A stretch of DNA of 64,000 nucleotides from Atherix ibis (GCA_958298945.1 OY282607.1:90093270-90157269), one strand, 5' to 3'. Shown: positions 35,450-47,390, numbered from the stretch's first letter. Notes: generated by a model not told the origin, from the letters alone. Numbers and translations are program-made.

Positions 35450-36180
35450 TTTTATGGTCATCCAATGCGCGAAAAAAAAACGCCGGTTGGCTGCTAAAAC
35501 AAAAAGCTTAAGACGTTGATTTTTTTAAGAATTTTTTTTTTCAGCAATGAAGGTTATTTTTAGCTAAATTAATACATCAATAATAGGGCTCTAAAAAATT
35601 CCCCAACTAACTGTGAAAAAGCTATTCTATCTGCGATAAGTGACTAGCTGGTATGTATTTTGGTTTGAAGTTGTCATTGACTCGTATTCGTTACCGTCAA
35701 TTCTGAGTACCATGATTATATGATAAGCACAATTTATATGCCTCAATAGTCTGGGTACATATGGTTTTAATAAAATAGTGCCATAAAGCCATATAATCCA
35801 AATAATTTTGGTTTTATTTAACGAAAAGTTCCTAGGAGACGCAATTTTGAGATTTGATGATGTCAATGGACCACCAAGATCAAGCGATTTGACGCCGTTG
35901 AACTTTTTCTTATAATACTATAAGAAAAAATTCGATTTATCCAAATAATCTTTAAACTTTAAAGAATTGAATAGTCAACAACCGTTAAGTAATGGCCCGG
36001 AACTGTAGCCCAAAAAAGTCTTGCAAGAAGTTTTGTGATACTTATTCAAAAATATTATAATTTATGTATAATAGCAAGTTGTATACATTAATACTTAAAG
36101 TAAAACTTTATTAAAATATGAATTTAAACTGTATTTTCTTTAAGTTTACTTTCCCATTTATAAATTGGACAATCTTTTAT
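35450..36180 (+). mobile_element. Decayed FQQDGATCHT-group element (left arm)
   Basis: The + strand carries a FSDEGYF-like relic, then GL*KIPQLTV-type sequence (the NPQVTVWC block, about 35585-35650). An ISRFDDVNGPPRSSDLTPLN-like stretch (35845-35905) and a C-terminal LARSFVILIQK-like tail follow. It ends with AAATTGGACAATCTTTTA, as the sister copies do. The region is mirrored at 40.0-40.6 kb. Confidence 0.55.
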
Positions 36181-36620
36181 ATTACATGTGGTGAATTTGT
36201 TGGTGATGATTAGTGAGTAGTTCAGCTATGACATAAACCATTCTAGTAAACAAAATGGCGACGGTAAATTGTTTTTTCTTCTTTTGCTCGTTTTATTGTT
36301 TTTGTCTTTTCTTAAACTATAAATTCATAATTTTAATTAATAATTTTTTAGTTATTTTTTATTAAAAATATTTTGCAATATCTCCAATGAAGTGAGAAAG
36401 AAACAATTTTCGCTATCAGATATTTTAATGGCAATAGTTTTTTTTTATTAATATGACAATAGAAAATTTTTTTAAAAATAATTTAAGTATGCATCATTCC
36501 AACAAGAGGGACACTGAGATTTTTAAATTTATTCAATACATGAACCCACATTAACTGTGGTGACTTTGAAGTTGTTTGAAGAGTAGTTCAGCTGTGACAT
36601 AAACCATTTTAGCACGTTTT
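35550..36620 (+). repeat. Left arm of ~1-kb inverted repeat
   Basis: The reverse complement of 39430-40600 aligns along this arm. Anchors are GGTGAATTTGTTGGTGATGA / GGTGAATTTGTTGATGATGA, ATGACATAAACCATTCTAGT / ATGACATAAACCATCCTAAT, AACAAAATGGCGACG in both, TATCAGATATTTTAATGGCA / TATCAGATATTTTAATAACA, and ATACATGAACCCACATTAA in both. Confidence 0.75.
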
Positions 36621-38740
36621 ATTTTTTCATTCATTTTAAAAAAATATAAATTCATAATTTTTATTAATAATGGATTTTTTTTTAAAATAATGAATGTTTT
36701 TTCTAAAAAAATTTCAATTTATACAACAAATTAATCAATATTAATAATTTTCTCATGAATATATTTTTATGATTATATAAAGAAATTCACTTGAACCAAA
36801 TTTCAATATAAGCAAACCAAGCATACGTAAATGAAATAAAATGGAAATCTTGTAATACATATTATCGAGAATGAGTGCAATTGAATTTCATTATTCGTAT
36901 TGGATGGCATATAGCCACTTACAAAAATAAGTCAACATTTCGGTATTACAGACAATGTAAGTGAATATCAGAGATAAATCCGAGAATTACAAGATTTCTA
37001 ACAGGATAATAGATAGTCGAACACTGGCTATTTATGAGAATGGGCTAGACTATCATTTCCAGTCGACTATTTGTGTATACAAGTATCTATGTGTGTATCT
37101 ACTTGAGAAAATTGCAAATTGACTATGGCAAAAGTATACAATAATATAAGAGTGTTCAGTACTTATTGCTGATGCTGAAGGAGCTCTAAGGGTAGATGGA
37201 GTGAAGAATGATAGAGAGAAATTGTATAAATAAAAAGGAGGAATTTTTCATGGCAACAATGGTAGAAATTGAGAAGATTCTTAAAAATAATTCTTACAAA
37301 AATAATAGTAGGTCAGATGGTAGTAAAAAAAAAAATGGTAGCAAAATAATCGGAAGCTTGCTGGAAGAGAACATAATTTTCTGGGCTATTGTTAACGAAC
37401 GAAAAATTACTAGTAGTAGAATCGATGTTATTATAATTTTATACAATTTGAAAAACTCTATTCTACTATATATATATAATTATTTGAAAATAGACTAACG
37501 TAGATGTAAATTGTATAGAAAAATATGGACTTGAATAATTTCTAGAAAAAATATCTGTTCGAAGAGAATTTCTAGCATCCTTTCGGATGTGGGAACCATC
37601 AGTTCATCCTGACATTAGATAAATCCTTAAAGAATGCTCTCATTTCTATTATTCTACTTCACTTCTTAAGATTTATAGTTAGTCTGAGTGTACATATGTA
37701 TCTGTTATCGGCGCATTTTCGTTGTTGTTCTTGTTTTCGTCTTCTCGACGAGATATCCTGAATGGATTTTGCATTTGTTGGTGGTTTGCACTATATCTCT
37801 GTAAATTCAGATTCTAGATTGCAAACGGTCTACTATATGCTTTGAATCTGCCCTTTTGGCTGACTCCAACGAATCAAAGACCAGATACGATATACCCGCT
37901 TTCGTTTACAACAGCAATTTTTCTTAACCCTAAAAGAATAGGAAGCTAGAGTGTAAAGATGTACAATGCCAGATCGATATATTTTCATATTATTCTTAAC
38001 ATGGCAATTTATTAAGTCGACTGTACGATGGTATAAAAGAATAAGAGCCTTCAATGATGAATAAGACAAGAGTAAAAATTAAAAGTTGTTGAGTGTTGGA
38101 TTCACTCTATTTTATTACCATCAAAGATCGTGCAGAATTTTCAGTTACAAACTAAACGGGTTCATCATTTTCTTCTGACTCTAATAAACCTTTTACCTTT
38201 TAGAAATTCTATGCTACCATTTAAACATACTTTTATCATTTTACATAGCTCATATAAGTTATTGGCCTTCTTTAAACTATTACTATTGCTAAGGATGATA
38301 TAATGTACTGATTAAAAACTTAATCTTTGAAGGTATTTAATTATTCTATGAATGAATCTTCTGTAGTTGGCTTTTAATTAGGATTCAAGATACGACTATA
38401 TGGCTATGAGTATTTATATATTTATCGGTTTACTTGTATGCATTGGAATTTTCTAAAACTTATGTTGCATGAGAAAATTTCAATTTCGATTAATATTCGG
38501 TTGAGGCATTTCAAAAACGTATTATTAGAAAGAAAAGAATTTTTTTTTTCGGTAATATTTGTTAAATGAAAGATATTGTCTATTAGTTGATCATAAATAA
38601 AAATATTAATAGTAAAACTAGAGAATATTTATAAATTTATTTGGGAATATTATGATATAAAAAATAAAGTATTGTTCAAAAAATTGTATTATTAATTAAA
38701 ATTATAAATATATATTAAAAGTAAATAAATGAAGACATAA
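36621..38740. other. Loop of the inverted repeat; no gene
   Basis: Mixed sequence between the two arms. The short open frames 37208-37498 (+) and 37833-38069 (-) have no domain. Part of it (37.0-38.2 kb) is less AT-rich and may be unique intron sequence. Confidence 0.4.
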
Positions 38741-39428
38741 AGGGTTTTCCAAAAAGAGTGATATGATTTCTAAGTGACGTTTCGGCCATTTGTAATATGT
38801 CATGAACTGTCATATTTTTCCATTGCATTCAGTAATGTTTATAATTTCATCATGAAGAGATATACGCAAGAATAACGTTTACAAATTATTCAATTTTATT
38901 ATCAAAATAATCGTTCTCCAATTGCAACTTTTCGTGCGCTCACTTTCATCTGAGTGGTGCGGTAAATAAACAAAACTGTCGATTCTGGTGCGAAGAAAAT
39001 TCCCTAATTAGTCATGAATACCCATTATATTCACCTGAATTGACAGTTTGGTGTGGTTTTTGGTCTGGTGGAATCATCGGTGCGTACTTCTTTCGAAATG
39101 AAGCTGGTAACACCGTTACTGTCAAGGGAGAGCGGTATAGATCTATGATAACCAACTTTTTATGGCCGAAATTGGAAGAAGTTGATCTTGACAACATCTG
39201 GTTCCAACAAGACGGGGCTACGTGCCACACAGCACGTGCAACAACCGAATTATTGTAAGAAAAGTTTGGAGATTCGATTATTTCAAGAAATTGTGACATT
39301 GAATGGCCTCCAAGAAGTTAAGGAAATTCAAATGTTTTTTTTTTTTTAAATAAAAAATATTTGAATTTCCTTAACAATTAGTGTGTTTTTTAAAAAAAGA
39401 CATCATATCACTATTTTTGAAAAACCCT
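38741..39428 (+). mobile_element. Internally deleted Tc1/mariner-superfamily element with intact 30-bp ends
   Basis: Terminal inverted repeats are AGGGTTTTCCAAAAAGAGTG (38741 onward) and AGGGTTTTTCAAAAATAGTG (minus strand from 39428), followed by ATATGATTTC and ATATGATGTC. The total is 688 bp. The open frame 39040-39258 keeps MTVWCGFWSGGIIGAYFFRN, VKGERYRSMITNFLWPKLEE and WFQQDGATCHTARATTELL (second catalytic Asp), then breaks before the third Asp (CDIEWPPRS). The N-terminal half and first Asp are deleted. A perfect 17-bp fold-back lies at 39317-39375. Confidence 0.88.
39317..39375. repeat. Perfect 17-bp inverted repeat with T-rich loop
   Basis: GTTAAGGAAATTCAAAT (39317-39333) and ATTTGAATTTCCTTAAC (39359-39375) are exact reverse complements around a 25-base T/A-rich spacer. 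It replaces the end of the transposase coding region. Confidence 0.9.
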
Positions 39429-39429
39429 A

Positions 39430-40600
39430 TATAATAAGGCAAAAAATTAGCAAAACAATTACTATCGACTAAAATGGTTTATGCCAAAGCTAAAACTCCT
39501 CTTTAATCATCCTCAAACTCACCACATTTAATGTGGGTTCATGTATTGAGTAAATTTATGGATAACAGTGTCCCTTTTATTGAAAATTGGCTAATTTCAA
39601 TTATTTTTACAATTGTTTCAAATTCATATAAAAATTGCCTTATTTCCTATGTAAAAATATTTTTAGTAACAAAAAAACTTATTGTTATTAAAATATCTGA
39701 TAATGAAAATTATTTTCTGTTCTTCTCTCTTTAGCGAAGATATTACCAAATATTTTTAATTAAAAATTAATGCAAAATTATTAATTCAAAATTTAAAAAA
39801 AAAAATAGAATGAGCAAAAAACAGAAGAAAAAACTGTCGTCGCCATTTTGTTTATTAGGATGGTTTATGTCATAGCTAACCTACTCACTAATCATCATCA
39901 ACAAATTCACCTCATTTAATATGAAAAATATCCAATTTATGCTTTGGAAAATAAAATTAAATAAAATATATTGCAAATTTAAATTTTAATAAAATTTTAA
40001 TTTAATTTTAATAAATTAACTTTGCCATTTATATATTAATTATGAAATTTTTAAATAACTAGAATAAAACTTCTTGCAGAAACTGATCCTTTTGAGGTAA
40101 TTGCTTAATGACTTTTTCACATGTTTCGGGCTGTAATTCGAATAATTTTTGAAAAATATTGGTTTTTTAAATATTTGTAAATATAAATTTTTTTTAAAAA
40201 ATTTTATAAGAAAAAGTATAACAGCATTAACTCATACAATCTTAGATGTCAGTTGATATCACAACAACTTAAAATTAAGAGTCCTGAAAATATTTCGAGC
40301 TACAAAGTTATAATTTAACATATTATGTAGTTTGTGGCAGAATATTTTTAAAACTACATATGAATTTAATTAAAATCTTTAAGGTAACGCTTAAAAAACG
40401 TTTTTTTAATAATAGTATAGCTTTTAGAATGAACATATACAGTAGTTTTGATTTTTTCGCGGATTAAATAGCTTTTTCACAATCATTTGTGGGTTATTAG
40501 AGCCACATATATGGTAATTTTTTTATTATTAATATATTCACCATGCAAAAAATAAACCTTATCGCTAAAGAAAATTGTATTTTTAAAATTACTATCCAAA
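39430..40600 (-). repeat. Right arm of ~1-kb inverted repeat, including a decayed element copy
   Basis: This mirrors 35550-36620 (see that entry for anchors). On the minus strand its outer part (40560-40030) again shows the FSDE-like relic, a NPQxxV block and the tail with CATAAATTGGATATTTTTCA. Its inner edge almost touches the terminal repeat of the element ending at 39428. Confidence 0.72.
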
Positions 40601-40693
40601 GGCTATTTTCTACGCAATTTAAATGGAAATGGTTCATAATGTAAAATGACCAACTTTAAGCTAAAATTTTTTCAACGTAAATTGGTATATTTA

Positions 40694-41836
40694 CGAGAGT
40701 CATTCAACAAGTACTTAGCCTAACCGCCTGATGGAACTGCTGCCATAAAAGAAATTTATCATCGTGTAGTACATTCTTTTAGTAACCTACTGTCAAAGTT
40801 TCAGTCGATTCCCTTTATTAGTTTTGTTTTGAGAGCCTTTGAAAGCGAGCGTGTCGGTCGGTTGCACAAAAATGGAAAAAGAACAATATCGTTCGGTGAT
40901 TAGATTCTTGTTTTTGGAAGGGAAAACGCGCAGCGAAATCAAAGATCGCTTGGATGCTCTTCTCCTTCGATGGCGACCGTCAAGAATTGGTTCAACGAGT
41001 TTAAAAAAGTCCACGATCTCGTGTGGGTTAAAAAAGTCCACGATCTCGTATTGGCAGACCGTCGATTGAATGTTCACGAGATAGCTGAGACTGTGGGCAT
41101 CGCAGTAGGAACGGTGCATTATATTCTACACGAAGAACTGGGCATGAGAAAGCTGTCGGCGCGATGGGTGCCGCGTTTGCTCACACCGGAAAACAAGCGC
41201 AACCGTGAGACCACATCGGCGACGTGTTTGGCGCTGTTTCAGCGCAATCCAGCGGAGTTCTTGCGTCGTTTCGTGACCGTCGACGAAACATGGTTTCACT
41301 GGTACACACCAGAGACCAAGAAACAGTCGAAACAGTGGACTTCACCCGACGAACGTGCTCCGAAGAAGGCGAAGACTGTTCGATCGGCCGTAAAGGTTAT
41401 GGCTACCGTTTTCTGGGATTCACAAGGTGTGATCCACATCGATTACCTCGAGAAGGGTAAAACAATCACGGGGCGCTACTATGCTGACTTATTGGGCCGA
41501 TTTGACGTCGAATTGAAGAAAAAGCGGCCCCGCTTTGCGAAGAAAAAAGTGCTGTTCCACCACGACAACGCGCCGGCTCACACCTCCGCCGTCGCCATGG
41601 CCAAATTGGTCGAAATGCGCTACGAATTGCTGCCCCATCCACCGTACTCTCCAGATTTGGCCCCTTGTGAATACTTTTTGTTTCCAAACCTGAAAAAATC
41701 AATCGCCGGTAATAGATTTGGGTCGAATGAGGAGGTCATCGTCGCCACGGAGGCCTATTTGGCTTCCCTCGAGAAAATGTATTTTTTGGATGAGTTAAAA
41801 AAGTTAGAGCATCGCTCTTTTGCAATCGCTACATAA
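40694..41836 (+). mobile_element. Irritans-like mariner, 3' end lost
   Basis: The 5' end CGAGAGTCATTCAACAAGTA follows TA (40692-40693) and matches the terminal repeat of the element at 45.5 kb. The coding part starts MEKEQYRSVIRFLFLEGKTR at 40872. A deletion and frameshift near 40960 removes part of the helix-turn-helix, and the frame 40970-41836 then runs open for 288 codons. Landmarks are VTVDETWFHWYTPETKKQSK (first Asp), KVMATVFWDSQGVIHIDYLE, LFHHDNAPAHTS (second Asp) and SPDLAPCEYFLF. In the last the third catalytic Asp is Glu (GAA). No matching 3' terminal repeat is found. Confidence 0.88.
40872..41836 (+). pseudogene. Mariner transposase, one frameshift, D-to-E at third catalytic position
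   Basis: After the early frameshift the protein is open to TAA at 41834-41836. A 27-nt in-frame direct duplication (TTAAAAAAGTCCACGATCTC at 41001 and 41028) repeats a KKVHDLV segment in the linker after the first helix-turn-helix. The C-terminus ends in RSFAIAT instead of the family's longer tail, so the 3' end is altered as well. Confidence 0.85.
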
Positions 41837-42660
41837 AAATAACACTTCTTCTTTTTATTTTTGATATTCTATTAAAAAAAACTCATAATTTAATAATAAA
41901 AAATATTCAATAAAAATTACTTGAAATTTTAATAAGACCCAAAAGAATCCTAAAATTAGAATAATTTTTTTATTATTTCTTTAATAGTCTTTTCTTTTGG
42001 GAAGCTATCATAAAAATATGCCAACTGTCAATAGATAAAATTTCCTGCTACGACGAGTAATAAATAAATAATTTTTTTAATATATCTAAAAGGAATTATG
42101 GCAAGAAAATATTTTTATTTATAAGCCAATAAATTGTGATTTATATTAAAGTTGATAATAAAAATAATAATAATAATTTATAGATGAGTGTTCTGACAAA
42201 AAAAAAGAAGAAAGAAAAAAAAACCAATAATCATAAAATAGTTATAAAAAGAATTTCTTTTCACCTTCCTGATACTTGTAAGATAAGATAAACCCGATAT
42301 TAGAGAGTGGAATATATTATTTAGTTTATTAATATTCAGCACGCACAACACCTGATTGAATTGCAATAAAACATTTTCAATAACTGTGATTGATTTTAAT
42401 ACGTGCTCATCCCGAACAGAAGGCACTATGGTCCTATCGTCAAACGTTTTGTATCATCACCTGTTTGCTAAGAATAATCATTTGTATTTTATTCGATTGC
42501 TTTTGTTGATTCTACGAATTGATTATTTGAATTGAACAACTATAGGATTCGAGATGAATATGATTTGTAATCTGAGCAGTACTACATTATCGTCAAAACA
42601 TCAGTGCAAACATCATAGTAGAAAGCGTCAATTTCTAACAACAACAACAAATCCACCTAC
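41837..42660 (-). other. AT-rich intron sequence
   Basis: Presumed intron of the minus-strand gene, between the micro-exon candidate and 33.98 kb. No coding signal seen. Confidence 0.4.
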
Positions 42661-42697
42661 CTGATCGATAAGAATTTTATCTATGTTATGACTGCTT
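42661..42697 (-). CDS. Candidate 37-nt micro-exon of the large minus-strand gene
   Basis: On the minus strand a pyrimidine-rich acceptor ending GATTGCCCAG precedes 42697, and a strong donor CAG|GTAGGT follows 42661. One frame is open: one base, then SSHNIDKILIDQ, leaving phase 0. That is exactly the phase needed by the next known exon (AYVNAVNSG at 33980). The other two frames need not be open. Length and phase agreement make it plausible, but 37 nt is short enough for chance. Confidence 0.4.
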
Positions 42698-45487
42698 CTG
42701 GGCAATCGCACCCACAAAAATAACAAAGAAAAACAACAAAAAAAAAGAAGAAGAAAACTTCAATAAATTATTCATAAAGTAAAAATTACATTCATCTGTT
42801 CAGTGCTTGTTAAGAATATCATAAAAATTATCCGACAATAAATATTTGTTAAAATTGAAGTACACACATCATAGTCATAGCCATTTAACTAACCATCCAA
42901 CTAACTATTGAGGAATTTTTAGATAAAGATATGGCAAAAAGTTTGGTTACCCTTAAGCATAAAAGTAAAAAGCGAAAAATGCTTGAATGGCATAACGATG
43001 GGTGTTCGTATTCGAATAAGTAGAATTGAAGTTTTTATATCTTCCGTTCGCCCTTGCATAATATCCATCCACCACGAATCGATTACCATATTCGTACTCG
43101 CATGACCTTCTATCCTCTTAGATTGGGGCAATACCACGAACATTTCGGAATTGGAATTTGTTGTTCTTAAACATTGATTCAAAAACTCACAGAATCATTT
43201 ACGTACACTTGGTTCGAGTTTGGAGTAGTTCATATTCGATAAAGGGGGGCGTGGGTGTTCATGACGATTCAGAATCGTAAAAGTTCTATATTCAAATTCG
43301 GTGCACGTAGGATTTTCTCATTTCTATCTAATATCTGAAAGGTGGATAGAGACATGTATGTAGGTGTGCGTAAAATTATAATACTTCGAATCCTAGACGA
43401 GAAAATTTCCATATGGCAAATCTGAAAAAAGGTTGGCACGGATTTCATTTCAATGGAAGCTCCTACCTGTTACCTGTAAATCGGTTAAAGCTACCAAGTC
43501 GATAGTGAAAAAAAGGACAATTTTCTCTTACAGTTTTTATAAGAATCTATTATATCCTTAGATATGAGTATGGAAAAAAAATTGCACTGATTTGGTGGCA
43601 CCATCATCCTCACATGTACGAGCACTCTTCTATAATTTGTACAGTATTCATGTGAGCGAAGCACATGTATTACTGCATATTTGACTGCATTGAAAGGATT
43701 CTTTCGTAAGTTGCTCATTTCGATGGATACTTCAGATTTTCTGTGGGGACTTCCGACAATCTAAGAATGAGTAAATACCTAACATCAATGATGTTATAGA
43801 ATATTGGAGAATCGTGCCATAATATTGAAAGCATGATATTTTTTATATACGCAGGTAAGGATGGTGCCAGAGTATCAGAGTATCTAAACACTTTGAATTG
43901 AAATGCTTTCTGTATTTTGTATTTTGAGACTTTTATTATTACTTATTTGTTTATTTATTTATTTTCCGTTCATTTATTTCTTGTCCATAAAGAAGAGCTT
44001 CTAGCAACATGGAACGTGATTGGCATAAATCGTTTGCCATAAAGCCATATTAGCTATACATACTGTTACATATTCCAAACCCCCCCCCCCCTCTTCCCCA
44101 CCATTCAACTCTTGTCCTTATGGTATTTTTCTATAGATGAACTTAAAATGGCACATTCCTCTTTAAGATATTTTCAGATTACGATTGAACATCAGCAGTG
44201 CTCATAATATTTTGGGACGCTTTAATAACAAATTTATCTTTTCACTATTCGTTTTTTTTTCTTCTTCTTTTATATTTGATTTGTGTTTTTATTTTTTATT
44301 TTTTTATTTATTATAATTATTTTTAAATAAATCAAATTGAAAAGTAATTTTGGAGTATTCGATTTGGATTTTATTCTTTTTTGATAATAAAATAGAAAAT
44401 TCAATAAAAATGAGAAATTTCCATTGAAAATTTCGATGAAATTGACGGAAAATTATGAATTATTAGATCCTAAGTTGAGAGATAAAATTTGAGTATATTC
44501 GAAGATGTTAAATAATGAACAGTATAAGAATATGATAAGAAATTTTTTATCGTGCCAAAAGGAGTGAGGGAAGCAAGTTTAGAGTTCAGATAAAGTAAAT
44601 AAAATCCGAATAACGACTACATTCAAAACAAAAATCTTACTCGACTCGTTCAAATCTCAGAGGATAAAGTTTAACGAAGCAGTTAAAAAGTACTTGCAGA
44701 TCTAGTCGTCTTTGCAAACTTTACTACTCGTACTGCAATACCGTACACAGATATACTCGTAAACTTAAGACTTTTTGAATACAGTTGGACTCATCTTATA
44801 CTTATGTATATGTACTCATACTTAAGATGAACTTGTTGAATTTCTATAAGAAATTTTCAGTTGAAAATGGTTCAAGGTAAATATTCAAAACAGTTAACAT
44901 CTGATAGAATTCAGGAAAATGAGTATCTATCATATGAAAATTAGGTGGAAAATATTGAATTTATATCTAAAAAGTTTTCCATTTATTTTCATATAAAAGT
45001 ATTTTTAAATTTTCACTGGAAATAAATCAGTTTGAAAATTATTTTTATGGTTGTTAAAAATTTCTTTTCTATTAAAAAATTATCTATTAAAATTTTTAAA
45101 ACTATTTCTTTTCATTTTGATTTAATAAATTTTTTTTATAGTCTGGATAATTTTTCCAACTAATCAGAACAAGTCAATTTTTGTTTAAAAATATCTTCCA
45201 AATTATTTTTTAAATTATTAAATTATTATTAAAACATGTCCAAAGAGAAACCTTAAAAAAATAATTTATTTTTTCTAATATAATTGCAATTTTACTTGAG
45301 AGGAAAGATTACTGTCCCGGTGTTTTTCTAGACATATCATATGCATTATTTCGTTTCTGGTACTCTGGCAATAATTGCTTTCCTCCACTTACTACCTGAT
45401 AATGCCTGTTACGACGGTATTTTTGAGTTGCTATCAATCTTGAACTCTTCCCAATATCCCGTATAATTAGCGGCATTACTCAAGGTA
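42698..45487. other. No gene supported
   Basis: Presumed further intron. A C10 run lies at 44081-44090. Minus-strand open frames at 42919-43182 and 43491-43718 have no domain or splice context. Confidence 0.4.
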
Positions 45488-46695
45488 CGAGGGTCGTTCA
45501 ATAAGTCCTTAGAAAATCCGAGAAATTGCACTCGTAGTGTCGGTAAAGATTTTTTTATCTTTACCGACACTACGAGTGCAATTTTAGCTCGATCCATAGC
45601 GTAGGTCAATTTCTATCGTCGATTAAAGTTAACGACATTTATTTGTGCATAACAATGGAAAAAAGCGAGTTTAGGGCAGTCCATTTGAAACATCTCCATT
45701 TGAAAGGCTTAAGCCCGAAAGAAATCAAAGCCGAGTTGGATGCAGTTCATGGCACATCTGCACCTGTGTTTGCGACGGTTTACAATTGGGTGAATGAATT
45801 TAAACGTGGCCGTTCATCCACAAAAGATGAACATCGTTCAGGACGCCCAGTTGAGGTGTCTACTCCTGAAATCATCGACAAAATCCACGATCTGATTTTA
45901 AAGTGCGTGAATTAGTTGAGGCCACGGGCATATCCTAAGGTACAGTCGCTTCAATTTTGCATGAAAAATTGTCTGTGAAAAAAATTTCGGCAAGATGGGA
46001 AAAAAATTTCGGCCTCCTCCTCAGAGGAGGATAAGCGCAATCGTGTAGTGGACTCTGAGGCTATGTTGGCACTCTTTCATCGCAATCCTGCCGAATTCCT
46101 TCGTTGAAATGTCACTGTGGACGGAACGAAGAGACAGTCATCACAATGGATTTTCATGGGTGAACGTGCTCCGAAGAAGGCAAAAACTGTGCCATCGGCC
46201 GGCAAGGTGATGGCCACGATCTTTTGGGATTCGCAGGGCGGCTACTTGGAAAAAGGGAAAACAATAACAGGAGCGTATTACGCGTCGTTATTGCAACGGT
46301 TGAGCGAGGAAATCAAAGAGAAACGCCCCCATCTGAAGAAGAAAAAAATCCTCTTGCATCAGGACAATGCGCGTGTGCACACCTGCGCTGTTTCCATTGC
46401 GAAAATTGTGAAATTGAGAATGGAATTGTTGCATCATCCCGCTTATTCACCAGATTTGGTCCCAAGTGACTATTTTCTTTTCCCCAATCTGAAGAAATGG
46501 CTTGGCGGACGACGGTTCACTTCCAACGAGGGCGTCTTTGCTCAAACGGATGAGTATTTTGCAGAACTTCCGAAATCCTATTTTTTGGACGGGATAACAA
46601 TTTTGGAAAAACGGTTGGAAAAGTGCTTAGAGCTAAAAGGAGAATATGTTGAGTTTTTTTCCATCTTTTTCTAAGGACTTATTGAACGACCCTCG
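45488..46695 (+). mobile_element. Irritans-like mariner with perfect 29-bp terminal repeats, coding region broken
   Basis: TA (45486-45487 and 46696-46697) flanks exact inverted ends CGAGGGTCGTTCAATAAGTC continuing CTTAGAAAA. The transposase starts MEKSEFRAVHLKHLHLKGLS at 45655 and frameshifts near 45900. It shows a small duplication (AAAAAAATTTCGGC twice, 45978-46013), a TGA near 46106, and a deletion after the first Asp (VTVDGTKRQ where VTVDETW..PETKRQ is expected). The frame 46117-46674 is then open with KVMATIFWDSQG, LLHQDNARVHTC (second Asp) and SPDLVPSDYFLF (third Asp). The stop TAA overlaps the right terminal repeat. Confidence 0.93.
45523..45584. repeat. Perfect 28-bp inverted duplication with T6 loop
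   Basis: 45523-45550 and 45557-45584 are exact reverse complements (28 of 28) around TTTTTT. It lies in the 5' untranslated part of the mariner, just inside its terminal repeat. Confidence 0.95.
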
Positions 46696-46697
46696 TA

Positions 46698-47390
46698 GTA
46701 TTCTTGGTCTTGACGTAATTTTGAACCAGAACACTTCTGGGTATAGATCCATATGTTCGATACCAGAAGAGTGTTGGTAAATGGACCTAGCTATGATGGA
46801 TGGAGATGCTTATAAGCAGAATCAGATGAGGGAGCGGTCTCCTGGTCGAGACCGCTTACTGCAAAAACTAAAGAATATTGTTTGTTTGCCTACTTCATGC
46901 ATGGGGCACGATAGATGGTTAATGGAGGTGAATGGCAGAGATGGTATTAAAACCATCTTGCCATGGCCAAAACAGATTTTTAGAGGACTAGAAAAGAAGT
47001 TTCAAGGAGAAGGCCAATTTTCAGAGGATTAGAAAAGAAGACGAAAACTAGAGAATCTGATAGAGTGTACCATGCTTGAAGTGGACCAAGCAGGAAATCG
47101 GAATGTGTTGGATTGAAGTGAGCTGGATTGATAATGCATTGGTATGGGACTGGGGTATGATTGAGATGCGTGTTATATATATCTGAATCTATTCAGCTTA
47201 GCTGGTGAAATTCATTATAGACTGCTTTAATTTGCACGTTTATTATACGTATCTTAATACCTACAATTGTACGGGACCCGAAGTATTATGTCTAATGACC
47301 GGTATGCCCCGTTAATTAAAAATTACATTAATAATGTCTACAGTTGCGATATTCGTAAATGATCGTACACCCTCTTTTTGCCTCCAATAT
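46698..47390. other. Unassigned sequence
   Basis: Moderately GC-richer than its surroundings. A hairpin with 9-bp arms (AGCGGTCTC / GAGACCGCT, about 46833-46856) is present. The open frame 46781-47032 has no recognisable domain. It may be a non-LTR element remnant, given what follows. Confidence 0.3.

Noticed and set aside
46833..46856. 9-bp GC-rich hairpin as a terminator
   Set aside because: Bacterial-type terminators do not apply here; it is a single short palindrome without a U-tract.
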